A stretch of 19,473 nt of DNA from Spirochaetaceae bacterium (GTDB taxonomy: Bacteria > Spirochaetota > Spirochaetia > UBA9216). Positions 1 to 7,766 of this stretch are shown here, piece after piece. Location of the stretch: assembly GCA_028527945.1 (NCBI GenBank), contig JAQQAK010000189.1:1-19473 (forward strand). The letters run 5' to 3'. The notes under the pieces were generated by a model. The model searched no databases. It had not been told where the DNA came from and saw only the letters and a list, made by a program, of their open reading frames with translations. Position 1 is the stretch's first letter; each line of letters starts with the position of its first letter. Both the position numbers and the translations under genes were made by a program.

Positions 1-27
1 ATAGATTTTTATATGGGAAGTTTGGAA

Positions 28-180
28 ATGGAAGATATTTATCATCTGTTGTTGATTGGCATTATAATGTTATTTTCGTGTTCTGTTCCCTCGTTTGATT
101 TGGATACCTTGGAATACTATGTTAAAATTGGAACCATCTCTGTAGATGGGTTACCGCGGAGAATACTTTGCCACCTTTAG
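28..180 (+). pseudogene. Out-of-frame lipoprotein signal peptide of the downstream peptidase gene
   Basis: A 50-codon reading frame starts at ATG 28 (an in-frame ATG also lies at 13) and ends at TAG 178-180. It encodes a hydrophobic stretch ending in MLFSC, which fits a spirochaetal lipobox with the Cys at residue 18, followed by a short mature segment. The frame is also open back to base 1, so the true start may differ; the n-region is acidic rather than basic, which is unusual. The next gene, in another frame, has no signal peptide, and its frame is open from 126. Re-reading one G of the GGG at 148-150 would join the two frames into one protein (SVDG followed by VTAENTLPPLGY). I infer this is the displaced N-terminus of the next gene, caused by a one-base deletion that is either real or a sequencing error. 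Confidence 0.5.
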
Positions 181-1829
181 GATACTGTACTGTTCCTGTA
201 GATGATAAGCTGGAATATACTGTTGATAGTAGCATTGAATTCTCACGATGGGTATCTTACTATACTGATAATGATAATATGGATTATGATGATTATAATC
301 ATAATGGAGTAGTTGAATGGAGCGATGAAAACGGTCTTGGTAATGAGATAAAGGCTTCATCAGGTTTTTTTAGCCTTTTCTTTGATTCTTCTTTTATTGA
401 TATTACTAATATAAGCTTGTTAGATCCTTTCAATGATAACACAGATGATTTTAAGGAAAAAAAACAAGAGATTGTATTATATGCTTATTTTAAAGATGGG
501 TATGATTTTTCAAAGACTATTTCTAAAAGAAGTTTATATATTGGTACAGATACCCGTGGTAATGAAAATATTCTTGTATATCAGATAAAATATGCTGAGG
601 GTGATCCTGTAACCTCATCAGTATTTTATCTAAAAAATAATTCTGATAAACCTATTGATATTGGTAATGATTTTGTTATGAATTTTCAATATAAAGGCGA
701 AAAATATGAATATTCTTCATTTGATTCAACTGCAGACTCTTCTGATGAAGATTCCTTTCATAATTCACTTAATTTTTTTGGTATTGTTGATTACAAGTTA
801 CTGGATAACGCTAATTTGTATATAGATGAGCCTAATTATTTTGTGGACGGTAAACATGTTGGTAATGATTATGATTGGAATGGAGATTCTCAAAATTTTG
901 TTATGTGTGATGGTTCATATTTTAATATACCATCTTTTACTTGGTTTAAGCATGAAAAACATCCTGATATAAATATTAGTGGTGCTGTAGCATACAGTAG
1001 CGGGTGTCAGGATGCTCCAGAAGACTTTTATAATAAAATGGAACAACAACGAAAGTGTATTTGTGTAGCAAATCAATGGGCACAGGATAATGATTTTATA
1101 ATTAATCCAAATAATCCTGACCAATATTATACTGATTGGGATTATACAACTGCGCCAGAGGGTAAGTGGACATATTATGTTCTTGCCTCAGATTTTATTA
1201 ATGCAGAAATAGCAGAAGATGAATCTTTGGTAGAATTAGATACATATGATTATGGGGACTTGGATTCTTTGGCCGGGGTAAGGCCATATGTTCCAGGTTT
1301 ATCTAGTTATGATGGGTATGATGAGTACTATTACAGGGGGCAATCTGCCGGAGTTGATTGTGTAGGTTTTGTGCAAAGTTGTGCAGGATATGATGATAAT
1401 CTATATTCTTTACTTGATTTACCAGGAATGTATGAATGGTCGTGGAATAATGGATATGGTGATGGCGGCGCAAAGACTTATGGTAAGAATAGAAGATCAA
1501 TTTTTTATACTGGTGATAATTCTTTTACAGGAACAGCTTATTTAAGTGAAGTAACAAATTGTGAAGAATATTTGAAAAAAGGTTTAACAAAGATTTTACC
1601 TGGCTATATACTGTATTATCCAAATAGTTATCATGTCGCAATTATTGCAGATGTAAATTATGATGGTTGTCAAACACGAGGAGATTTAAGTTTAAATAAA
1701 GTTAAATTGATTGAATCAACAGTGGGTACTAACCCAAAAATTATTGGGAATGTGACTAATTTAAGAAAACTATACTTAATTAATAAATTAGGAAAAAAAT
1801 GGAGAGTAGGAAAGTTTATAATCGATTAG
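168..1829 (+). CDS. NlpC/P60-like cysteine peptidase, probable surface lipoprotein (5' frameshifted)
   Basis: As read, this gives 553 residues from a TTG start with no clear ribosome site, so the start is probably an artefact of the upstream frameshift. The N-terminal two thirds are rich in Asp, Asn and Tyr, with acidic clusters around residues 30-50, and match no domain I recognise. The C-terminal part carries the pattern of the NlpC/P60 and CHAP-type papain-like fold: a Cys in AGVDCVGFVQ (Cys398), then PGYILYY followed by HVAII (His489), then a basic tail. Family members cleave peptidoglycan cross-links or stem peptides, and some act on other amides. With the lipoprotein signal in the other frame, an envelope location is likely. 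The secreted paralogs follow 23 bp downstream in the same direction, so co-transcription is likely. The enzymatic assignment rests on two motifs and is moderately sure. Confidence 0.7.
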   Translation: MPPLGYCTVPVDDKLEYTVDSSIEFSRWVSYYTDNDNMDYDDYNHNGVVEWSDENGLGNEIKASSGFFSLFFDSSFIDITNISLLDPFNDNTDDFKEKKQEIVLYAYFKDGYDFSKTISKRSLYIGTDTRGNENILVYQIKYAEGDPVTSSVFYLKNNSDKPIDIGNDFVMNFQYKGEKYEYSSFDSTADSSDEDSFHNSLNFFGIVDYKLLDNANLYIDEPNYFVDGKHVGNDYDWNGDSQNFVMCDGSYFNIPSFTWFKHEKHPDINISGAVAYSSGCQDAPEDFYNKMEQQRKCICVANQWAQDNDFIINPNNPDQYYTDWDYTTAPEGKWTYYVLASDFINAEIAEDESLVELDTYDYGDLDSLAGVRPYVPGLSSYDGYDEYYYRGQSAGVDCVGFVQSCAGYDDNLYSLLDLPGMYEWSWNNGYGDGGAKTYGKNRRSIFYTGDNSFTGTAYLSEVTNCEEYLKKGLTKILPGYILYYPNSYHVAIIADVNYDGCQTRGDLSLNKVKLIESTVGTNPKIIGNVTNLRKLYLINKLGKKWRVGKFIID

Positions 1830-1852
1830 AATTATTATTTGGAGGAACTTAA

Positions 1853-2899
1853 GTGAAAAGAACAATTTGTATTTTATTGGTGTTATTTGTTGTTACAAAT
1901 TATATGCTATGGTCTCAGGAGCTGCCGGTTAGAACCGGAGAGCTTGTAAAAACCTTTCCTATAGGAAGCGGAGATGGGGCTTTAGGTTATGATTATAAAG
2001 AAATATCTGATGGAAATGATGTGCGTCCTACCGGTTTTTGTTTTGATGAGAATGGTAACCTTTATATTTGTGATAATGTAAATTGGAGGATTTGCATCTT
2101 TGATAAAGATTTAAATTTTATAAGAGCTATAGAAGATTCTCCAATAGTAGAGGCTGTTGATATGGAAGTTATTGATGGGGACATTATAGCAGATTTTGGT
2201 ATATCTGGAATTATGAAAATGGATAGTGATGGAAATGAAATTTTCACAATTTCGACTATGGGGAAGGCTATAGAGAGTGAAATTTCAGATGATGGCTTTT
2301 TTATTGACGGAGATATGGTCTTCGCATATAAAGATGATGGCGGTTTAGTTGGGTTTAAGAATCCCGGTGTTGATAATGTAAAAAATTTTAAAAATATACT
2401 AGATACAGACTCTGTTGTAGAAGAAATCCTGAAAAATCATCCTAATCTTAAAATAGAGAAAGGAGCGGTTGAGCAAAAAAGAAGTTTTTCATCTTCTGGA
2501 GTTCCTCAACGTACAACAAGTTCTGATAACGGATATCATATTTATCAGAATGGAGAACCACTCTATAGAGATTATGACAGGTTTAAAGAGATAGTTGGAT
2601 TAGATGATGGTGTTCTAACTAGGGCGGTTTCTGAAAGTAATGAATATTCTGTATATTTTGAGAAATATAAAAAATATTCTATGAAGATAAATGTTCCGAA
2701 TAAAGAAGGTAATACCTTTTGGGAGGTAAGATCTCGAAGATATATAGTATTGAATGAATTAGGATTGCCTATTGCAGGATTTAAGTTAAATCAATTATAT
2801 CGGGCACCTGGAGCCGCTATGTCTCCGGAAGGTGATGTGTATTATTTAAATTCTGACGACACCGGACATCATCTTTATAAAATTGAGAGAGATTGGTAA
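1853..2899 (+). CDS. Secreted NHL/beta-propeller-like protein, paralog 1
   Basis: The product has 348 residues and starts at GTG 1853, chosen because GGAGG lies at 1841-1845 and a typical signal peptide follows (hydrophobic residues 4-20, likely cleavage after LWS before QELP). An early segment (FCFDENGNLYICDN followed by RICIFDKDLNFIRAI) resembles one blade of an NHL or 6-bladed propeller, as does the end (MSPEGDVYYLNSDD). The middle contains a basic, Ser-rich stretch (residues about 205-225). It is paralogous to the gene at 3139-4170. The two align best at both ends and share GYKDDG, IEKG and a final RDW. Its last codons are already inside a 198-bp direct repeat. The role is unknown; an envelope sensor, binding protein or inhibitor are all possible. 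Confidence 0.8.
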   Translation: MKRTICILLVLFVVTNYMLWSQELPVRTGELVKTFPIGSGDGALGYDYKEISDGNDVRPTGFCFDENGNLYICDNVNWRICIFDKDLNFIRAIEDSPIVEAVDMEVIDGDIIADFGISGIMKMDSDGNEIFTISTMGKAIESEISDDGFFIDGDMVFAYKDDGGLVGFKNPGVDNVKNFKNILDTDSVVEEILKNHPNLKIEKGAVEQKRSFSSSGVPQRTTSSDNGYHIYQNGEPLYRDYDRFKEIVGLDDGVLTRAVSESNEYSVYFEKYKKYSMKINVPNKEGNTFWEVRSRRYIVLNELGLPIAGFKLNQLYRAPGAAMSPEGDVYYLNSDDTGHHLYKIERDW

Positions 2900-3083
2900 T
2901 TTCTTTCAATCTTATAAATTAGAAAAATCTAATGGGGAAAATAATGTTAAAAAAAAATTTACTAATAATATTTTATCTTTTCTTTTTGTCATCTGCTGTT
3001 TTTTCACAGATAGTCACAGATGATACAATATTAAAATATGCGGATTATACAGTCGATAATGATTTTTTAAGCAGTTATACTGA
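2886..3083 (+). repeat. 198-bp direct repeat, copy 1
   Basis: This copy matches 4157-4354 at a fixed offset of 1271 bp, with three mismatches that I can count (A/G in a Lys codon, a change giving Val or Phe, and one silent T/C). It begins in the last codons of paralog 1 (RDW, stop), crosses the intergenic gap, and covers a start codon, a signal peptide and about 20 mature codons of a small ORF. Similarity stops abruptly after TACTGA at 3078-3083. Confidence 0.92.
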
Positions 3084-3132
3084 AAATGGTTCAGATAGAA
3101 AACGGCGAATAGGAAGATTGTTAAAGGAGTAG
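2944..3132 (+). CDS. Small secreted ORF, stub copy 1
   Basis: The ORF has 62 codons. ATG 2944 is preferred over the in-frame ATG 2932 because GGGG at 2934-2937 sits at ribosome-site distance and the signal peptide (LKKNLLIIFYLFFLSS, cleavage near VFS before QIV) then starts normally. After about 25 mature residues shared with the copy at 4215, the sequence switches to a short basic tail (GSDRKRRIGRLLKE). The stop overlaps the ribosome site (AAAGGAG, 3123-3129) of the next gene. It looks like the 5' end of a larger secreted-protein gene whose body is gone, or a leader peptide. Whether it is translated is unknown. Confidence 0.5.
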   Translation: MLKKNLLIIFYLFFLSSAVFSQIVTDDTILKYADYTVDNDFLSSYTENGSDRKRRIGRLLKE

Positions 3133-3138
3133 AGAATA

Positions 3139-4170
3139 ATGAGAAAAAATCTATTTTTGATTGTTTTTGTTTTAATTGCAAGTATTGTATCAGCACAAGA
3201 ATATATAGCTGAAAATCCGGAAATTGTAACTGTCTTTCCTTGTGGAACTAATGAAGGTCAATTAGGTTATAATGATATTGATGAATTTTGTGGTCCTAGA
3301 GCTTTTTGTTTTAATTCTAATAAAGAATTAGTGATTAATGACTATGTCAATGAAAGGATTTGTATATTTAACCAAGATTTTGTTTTTTTGAAAAGTATAA
3401 AACTAGACAATTATATGGTAGGAAATAGAATAGAAGTGAATTCTGACAATTTTATTTCTTATTATGGATATACTGGGATACAGAAATTTAATAAAGAAGG
3501 ATATACAGTTTTTAAGATTGATCTTCGACATTCAAAACTTTTTCATGACATACGTTCAGATGGGCTATATACAGTTGGAGATGTAGTTTTTGGTTATAAA
3601 GATGATGGAGAGCTTTTTGGTTTTGATAATTTAAGCTCAAGTTCTATAACCAATAATAAAAGAGATCCTTTAACTGCTCAACAGATTATAAATAAATTAG
3701 AAAAATATAGTAACAATTTAAGGATTGAAAAAGGTGTTTTTGATAATAGACAATTATTGTCAAAATCGGTGTCCGAAGTCCCTGAAAGAAGTGAGTATTC
3801 TAACGAATATATAATATACAAGGATGGACAACTTCTGAGTCGCGATTTTGAAACTATTCAGAAGGTAAGAACTGTAACAAAGGAATTATATTCGGTATCA
3901 ATAAATAATGATTTATTAGATTTATATAATAAACATAAAGATATTAAAAATAAGATATTTTATGGTGAAGATAAATCTGAAAATCAATATTTTCGTATGA
4001 GAGAATATATTTTTGTATTGAATTCAAGGGGACTTCCGATTAAGTCTATAAAATGTGTAGATAGAGACAATATTACAAGTGGTTATGTTCTTTCTGACGA
4101 AGGAGATATTTACTATTTAAATTCTACAGAAGATGGGCATTATCTGTATAGATTCAAGAGAGATTGGTAA
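3139..4170 (+). CDS. Secreted NHL/beta-propeller-like protein, paralog 2
   Basis: The product has 343 residues with ATG 3139 behind AAAGGAG. The signal peptide spans residues 1-20, with cleavage likely after VSA before QEY. Like paralog 1, it opens with a segment on the pattern (V)TVFPCGTNEGQLGY, then FCFNSNKELVINDY and RICIFNQDFVFLKSI, and ends with SDEGDIYYLNSTEDGHYLY and RDW. Conservation with paralog 1 is strongest at the two ends and in GYKDDG and IEKG, while the centre is strongly diverged. The paralogs start 1286 bp apart, so this is an old tandem duplication. The 198-bp segment after each one is nearly identical, unlike the coding regions themselves. Function is unknown. Confidence 0.8.
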   Translation: MRKNLFLIVFVLIASIVSAQEYIAENPEIVTVFPCGTNEGQLGYNDIDEFCGPRAFCFNSNKELVINDYVNERICIFNQDFVFLKSIKLDNYMVGNRIEVNSDNFISYYGYTGIQKFNKEGYTVFKIDLRHSKLFHDIRSDGLYTVGDVVFGYKDDGELFGFDNLSSSSITNNKRDPLTAQQIINKLEKYSNNLRIEKGVFDNRQLLSKSVSEVPERSEYSNEYIIYKDGQLLSRDFETIQKVRTVTKELYSVSINNDLLDLYNKHKDIKNKIFYGEDKSENQYFRMREYIFVLNSRGLPIKSIKCVDRDNITSGYVLSDEGDIYYLNSTEDGHYLYRFKRDW

Positions 4171-4354
4171 TTTCTTTCAATCTTATAAATTAGAAAAATC
4201 TAATGGGGAAAATAATGTTAAAAAAGAATTTACTAATAATATTTTATCTTTTCTTTTTGTCATCTGCTGTTTTTTCACAGATAGTCACAGATGATACAAT
4301 ATTAAAATATGCGGATTATACATTCGATAATGATTTTTTAAGCAGTTACACTGA
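4157..4354 (+). repeat. 198-bp direct repeat, copy 2
   Basis: This is the second copy of the segment at 2886-3083. It covers the last codons of paralog 2, the gap, and the signal peptide plus about 20 mature codons of a small ORF. Identity ends at 4354. Some 35 bp further on, sequence with homology to a carboxylesterase begins, and the base composition shifts to higher GC. Confidence 0.92.
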
Positions 4355-4418
4355 TTCTGCTGAAATTTTTAGAGATCTTAGAGGATTACAAGGGGCCTTG
4401 TTTCCGGTGTTATTATGA
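4215..4418 (+). CDS. Small secreted ORF, stub copy 2, running out of frame into esterase sequence
   Basis: The ORF has 67 codons from ATG 4215, with the same signal peptide as the ORF at 2944 (one substitution, Val to Phe, near mature residue 15). Beyond the repeat it continues as DSAEIFRDLRGLQGALFPVLL. This tail reads the start of the esterase fragment in the wrong frame and stops at TGA 4416-4418. The tail is therefore almost certainly junk created by a recombination junction rather than a designed protein. Confidence 0.4.
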   Translation: MLKKNLLIIFYLFFLSSAVFSQIVTDDTILKYADYTFDNDFLSSYTDSAEIFRDLRGLQGALFPVLL

Positions 4419-5098
4419 TGAGCGGCGGCGGTGTCTTGAGGGGGCCGCTCAAGGCGAGGACGCCTGAAGAAACAAGAAGTTTTTGGGATGAGGTTTGCAG
4501 ACTTGCGGGTGTAAAAGATATGGCAAATCTAAAAAACATTGAGCCTGAACCATTGTTTCGCGCGTGGAAGCAGGCTCAGGAAAATATCAAAGGAAGCCGG
4601 TATTATACCATACCCGTTATTGATGGATGCCTTATTCCTGAATATCCCTCAGCGATTGTAAAAAAGCGCGAGCAGTTATCTGTTCCGTACATGATAGGAA
4701 TTACTTTCAATGACATGATGCCTCTGCTGTTAAATCATCTTGCTATGGATTGGACTCGGAACCAGAAAAAGTCTGCCATGCCGCCCTGCTACAACTACTG
4801 TTTTGATCACGCCCTGCCGGGAGACAATCTTGGAGCATGGCATGCTGCCGAGCTTCGCTACGCTTTCGGTACTCTGGAGGGGTGGTGGCGGCCGGTTGAT
4901 GAAAAAGATCAAATGGTTTCAGACTTTATGGTAGGCGTCTTTTCAAACTTTGCGGTCTGCGGAAATCCTAATGGAAAAGATGTTCCGGATTGGAAAGCCG
5001 GAAAAAGGGTTATGAGAATTGGCTTAAGACCCAGAATGACCTCAAGGCCAGTGTTTACTCTTTTCAGCAATACCATTTTTCATAAGGGGCCAATGTAG
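4415..5098 (+). pseudogene. Carboxylesterase type B, 3' remnant
   Basis: The frame is open from 4382. Its first residues (RGLVSGVIMMSGGG, about 4391-4432) match the segment that in type-B carboxylesterases follows the nucleophile elbow (a GLF..AI..SGG pattern), so homology starts upstream of ATG 4415. The rest fits the family: VIDGCLIPEYPS (residues 68-79), VPYMIGITFND (90-100), the histidine block GAWHAAELRYAFG (His143), and FAVCGNPN followed by PDW. The usual length is about 500 residues; the N-terminal half with the GESAGG serine is missing, so the product cannot be an active esterase. Its base composition is richer in GC than the cassette on its left. It was most likely truncated by the recombination that brought in repeat copy 2. 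Confidence 0.75.
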
Positions 5099-5163
5099 CT
5101 GGAGCAGATTAATATTGCTTCTACCCCTTTTCGCTTGTATTAACTATTAGTATATTTCTATAT

Positions 5164-5388
5164 ATGAATTTTGAAGAAACCGGCGACAATGTTTATGATG
5201 CTACACTTTTGGCTCTTGAGCAAAGGGCTGCTATGAAGAACTTTGATATTGAAGAAATCAGGAATGAGCTTGACGCTTTATATATATATCAGGGGCACGG
5301 CTGGGGTGGTAGAGGTATGGTTAAAGATGCTGAGATAGACTCTCAAGTTATAGCCTATGAAGTCTTTCTTTCAAGGCTAGGCAGATGA
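5164..5388 (+). CDS. Hypothetical 74-residue protein upstream of photolyase
   Basis: This is a small acidic protein. A predicted helical part (LALEQRAAMKNFDIEEIRNELDAL) is followed by a Gly-rich YQGHGWGGRGMVKD and a final helix. No signal peptide or membrane segment is seen, and I do not recognise the family. The start is uncertain because no good ribosome site precedes ATG 5164. Its stop overlaps the photolyase start as ATGA (5385-5388), which implies translational coupling. AT-rich sequence at 5135-5160 could hold a promoter, but no convincing box pair is visible. Confidence 0.65.
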   Translation: MNFEETGDNVYDATLLALEQRAAMKNFDIEEIRNELDALYIYQGHGWGGRGMVKDAEIDSQVIAYEVFLSRLGR

Positions 5389-6758
5389 CATCATATTGTT
5401 CCAGTGAAAGACTTTATTCTCTTAACAGAAGTAAAGTGGTTTCTGGCAGGGCTGTAATATACTGGATGAGCCGTGAGCAGCGAATTGATGATAACTGGGC
5501 TTTTATTCATTCTGTGGAATTGGCCGCAAGCCAAGGTGTGCCTGTTGAGATAGTATTTACACTATCTCCGCTCTTGTTTGGTTCATCTTCAAGAGTTATG
5601 CTTTTCATGCTTGAAGGCCTTAAAGAGGTTGAGGCTCGTGCGTCTGAACTTAGAATTTCCTTTACTGTTCTTTATGGAGATGAGCCATGGAAGCTTGTAA
5701 AAGCTTATGCAATATCTCGTTTTGCTACAGTGGTTCTCTGTGATTTTTTCCCACTCAGAAATCACCTCTCTCAACAGCTAAGGCTTGCGGAGCATTTGAG
5801 CATACCTGTAATTGAGGTTGATTCTCATAATATTGTACCCTGCCGCTTTGTTTCAGATAAGCAAGAATATGGAGCCTATACCTTGAGAGGAAAGATTTCT
5901 CGCCTGATAAAAGACTTTCTTATTCCAATACCTGACGTAGGAGATCTTTTATCAAGATTTTCATTGCCTTTCTCAGGACAAGTTGAAGCAAATGATTGGC
6001 CTTCAATTTTTGATGAATATAATGTTGATGAATCTTTTTTTCCTGTAAAAAAGATTCATTCTGGATATTCTGGCGGTATTACTCTTTTGGAGGATTTCAT
6101 ATCAAGCAAGCTCCAAGACTATGCTGAAAACAGAAATAATCCTAATCGTGATGCTCAGTCAAATCTGTCCTTTCATCTGCATTTTGGACAAATTTCACCT
6201 CAGTTGGCAGCTTTGTCGGCAGTCAGATTTTTGGGTGAATTGGATTTGAAGGGAGGTTTTCTTGATGAGATCATTGTTCGCAGGGAGCTTGCCGATAACT
6301 TTTGTTTATATAATCAAAATTATGATAATTTTAATGGCTTTCCTGAATGGGCAAAACATAGTCTTAAACTACATTCTACAGATGTAAGATCTTATGTCTA
6401 TGATTTTGATGAATTTGATCAAGCCAAAACCCATGAAGCTTTATGGAACGCCGCACAAAATCAGCTTAAAAAAAGCGGGAGAATTTATGGATATCTAAGG
6501 ATGTATTGGGCCAAAAAGATTCTTGAATGGTCTAAAGATCCTGAATCTGCTATGAGAATTGCTGTCGGGTTGAATGATAAATACGCCATTGATGGAAATG
6601 ATCCAAACGGTTATGCTGGTTGTTCATGGGCTATTGGAGGGGTACACGACCGCGGTTGGGTAGAGCGTCCTGTTTTTGGAAAAATACGCTACATGAATCT
6701 AAACGGCTGTCGTAGAAAGTTTAATGTTAATGAGTATGTTGATAGATGGGGTGTCTAG
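5385..6758 (+). CDS. phr: Deoxyribodipyrimidine photolyase, class II
   Basis: The 457-residue product is of normal class II length. It uses light and FAD to split cyclobutane pyrimidine dimers in DNA in the cytoplasm. Class II hallmarks are present: VIYWMSREQRIDDNWA (about residues 24-39), VDSHNIVPC (about 145-153) followed by SDKQEYGAYTLRGKI, GYLRMYWAKKILEW (about 369-382), DPNGYAGC, and the C-terminal FAD/DNA-binding block GGVHDRGWVERPVFGKIRY followed by MNLNGCRRKF (about 417-446). No truncation is apparent. The ATG overlaps the stop of the 74-residue gene. A photolyase implies that the organism or its ancestors meet light at some stage, which is of note for an apparently host-associated lineage. 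Confidence 0.95.
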   Translation: MTSYCSSERLYSLNRSKVVSGRAVIYWMSREQRIDDNWAFIHSVELAASQGVPVEIVFTLSPLLFGSSSRVMLFMLEGLKEVEARASELRISFTVLYGDEPWKLVKAYAISRFATVVLCDFFPLRNHLSQQLRLAEHLSIPVIEVDSHNIVPCRFVSDKQEYGAYTLRGKISRLIKDFLIPIPDVGDLLSRFSLPFSGQVEANDWPSIFDEYNVDESFFPVKKIHSGYSGGITLLEDFISSKLQDYAENRNNPNRDAQSNLSFHLHFGQISPQLAALSAVRFLGELDLKGGFLDEIIVRRELADNFCLYNQNYDNFNGFPEWAKHSLKLHSTDVRSYVYDFDEFDQAKTHEALWNAAQNQLKKSGRIYGYLRMYWAKKILEWSKDPESAMRIAVGLNDKYAIDGNDPNGYAGCSWAIGGVHDRGWVERPVFGKIRYMNLNGCRRKFNVNEYVDRWGV

Positions 6759-6761
6759 GAT

Positions 6762-6866
6762 TTACTCACTCTTTCGGCCAATAATAATTTCTGTTTTGCC
6801 CCTGACATCAATTCCAATACCGGTCATTGTTTTTGTTTGAGTTGGTTGAAAGCCAGTTTTTATCAT
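6762..6866 (-). other. 34-codon ORF, in frame after the methyltransferase stop
   Basis: On the - strand, the methyltransferase stop TGA (6890-6888) is followed in the same frame by 41 sense codons ending at TAA 6764-6762, only four bases from the photolyase end. Within this, ATG 6866 starts a 34-codon ORF ending TGIGIDVRGKTEIIIGRKSE, which reads like a natural beta-hairpin protein end rather than random sequence. No ribosome site is evident. It could be a remnant of a lost gene, a small protein, or a C-terminal extension cut off by the TGA. Confidence 0.25.
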
Positions 6867-6887
6867 ACTACTGTCAAAAAGGTTTAC

Positions 6888-7766
6888 TCAAATCACGCAG
6901 TCCGCGAAAACAATACCATGGGTTTCATTCATTTTTGCCCTCAGCTTTGGCATATAGCGGGTCGTCAGCTTTTGGCTGTCCATAAACTCTATGGCTTTAA
7001 AATTATGGGCTTCAAGAAATTGGTCTATATTGTCCCTTTCTATACCGAAAACCCATTTCTCGCCCGTTTTATCAGCCCTTTTTCTGATATCATCTTCTCC
7101 ATAGTAGAGACCTTCTTCTTTTATGACTGAATCGTAAACAAAGTCAAACAGTATCCGGCTTCCTTCGCCCGCAAGCTCCAACAGGCTTGTCCATGTTTCT
7201 TCAATGTCTCTTAAATCAAGATACATTGTTAATCCTTCCATAATAAAGAATGTCTTTTTTTCTGGTGCGAATCCGGCTTCAAGCAGCTTTGTCTTAAAGG
7301 ATTCCTTTGAAAAATCAATTGGAATGAGTTTCACATTCTCCGGAACAGTAATTCCTCTTTTTTGAAACTGCTTTATTTTATCCTCTTGTGTGAAGGGCGC
7401 GTCCAGTTCAAACAGCCTTGTGCTGGTATCAGCATCCAGAAAGCGGATTCCCCTTGAGTCAAAACCCGCGCCAAAGATTACAATCTGTTCAACAGACTCT
7501 CTAAGCACCCTCTGAAATATTTCATCAAAGTATTTTGTTCGGGCAACGATGTATTCAAACATGCCCCTGGGAACAAGGCTGTTTCTGAAGAGTTTTTTCA
7601 GAAAGCCTATTCCGAGAAACGGCTTGACCTTGTTTGGGATCATCCGCGGAGCAATAAAATCTTCGCATTTTAGCTCCTCATTCTTTTCAAGATAGCTGAT
7701 GCCACGAATTACGCAATTTATTTCGGCGGTTCTCGATGTCTTATGCTCTATTCTTTTTTCTTTCAT
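6888..7766 (-). CDS. SAM-dependent methyltransferase, leucine carboxyl methyltransferase (LCMT) family
   Basis: The product has 292 residues starting at ATG 7766. A longer frame exists upstream, but this ATG has an AGGAG site ahead of it and overlaps the previous stop as ATGA. The class I methyltransferase fold is shown by motif I IVIFGAGFDSR (residues 95-105), FELDAP (119-124, the acidic residue that binds the ribose), IDFSKES (150-156) and FFIMEGLTMYL (173-183, the EGL..YL family motif). Bacterial members of this family methylate carboxyl or hydroxyl groups, many in secondary metabolism; the substrate here is unknown. It is the last gene of a three-gene operon. Confidence 0.88.
   Translation of the reverse strand: MKEKRIEHKTSRTAEINCVIRGISYLEKNEELKCEDFIAPRMIPNKVKPFLGIGFLKKLFRNSLVPRGMFEYIVARTKYFDEIFQRVLRESVEQIVIFGAGFDSRGIRFLDADTSTRLFELDAPFTQEDKIKQFQKRGITVPENVKLIPIDFSKESFKTKLLEAGFAPEKKTFFIMEGLTMYLDLRDIEETWTSLLELAGEGSRILFDFVYDSVIKEEGLYYGEDDIRKRADKTGEKWVFGIERDNIDQFLEAHNFKAIEFMDSQKLTTRYMPKLRAKMNETHGIVFADCVI

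Noticed and set aside
915..1500. - strand ORFs of 60-70 codons opposite the peptidase
   Set aside because: They are shadows of an AT-rich coding region, with His/Tyr-rich translations typical of the reverse of Asp/Asn/Tyr-rich genes.
6837..7130. 97-codon + strand ORF
   Set aside because: It lies opposite the methyltransferase gene and its 34-codon extension; the - strand has clear family motifs there.
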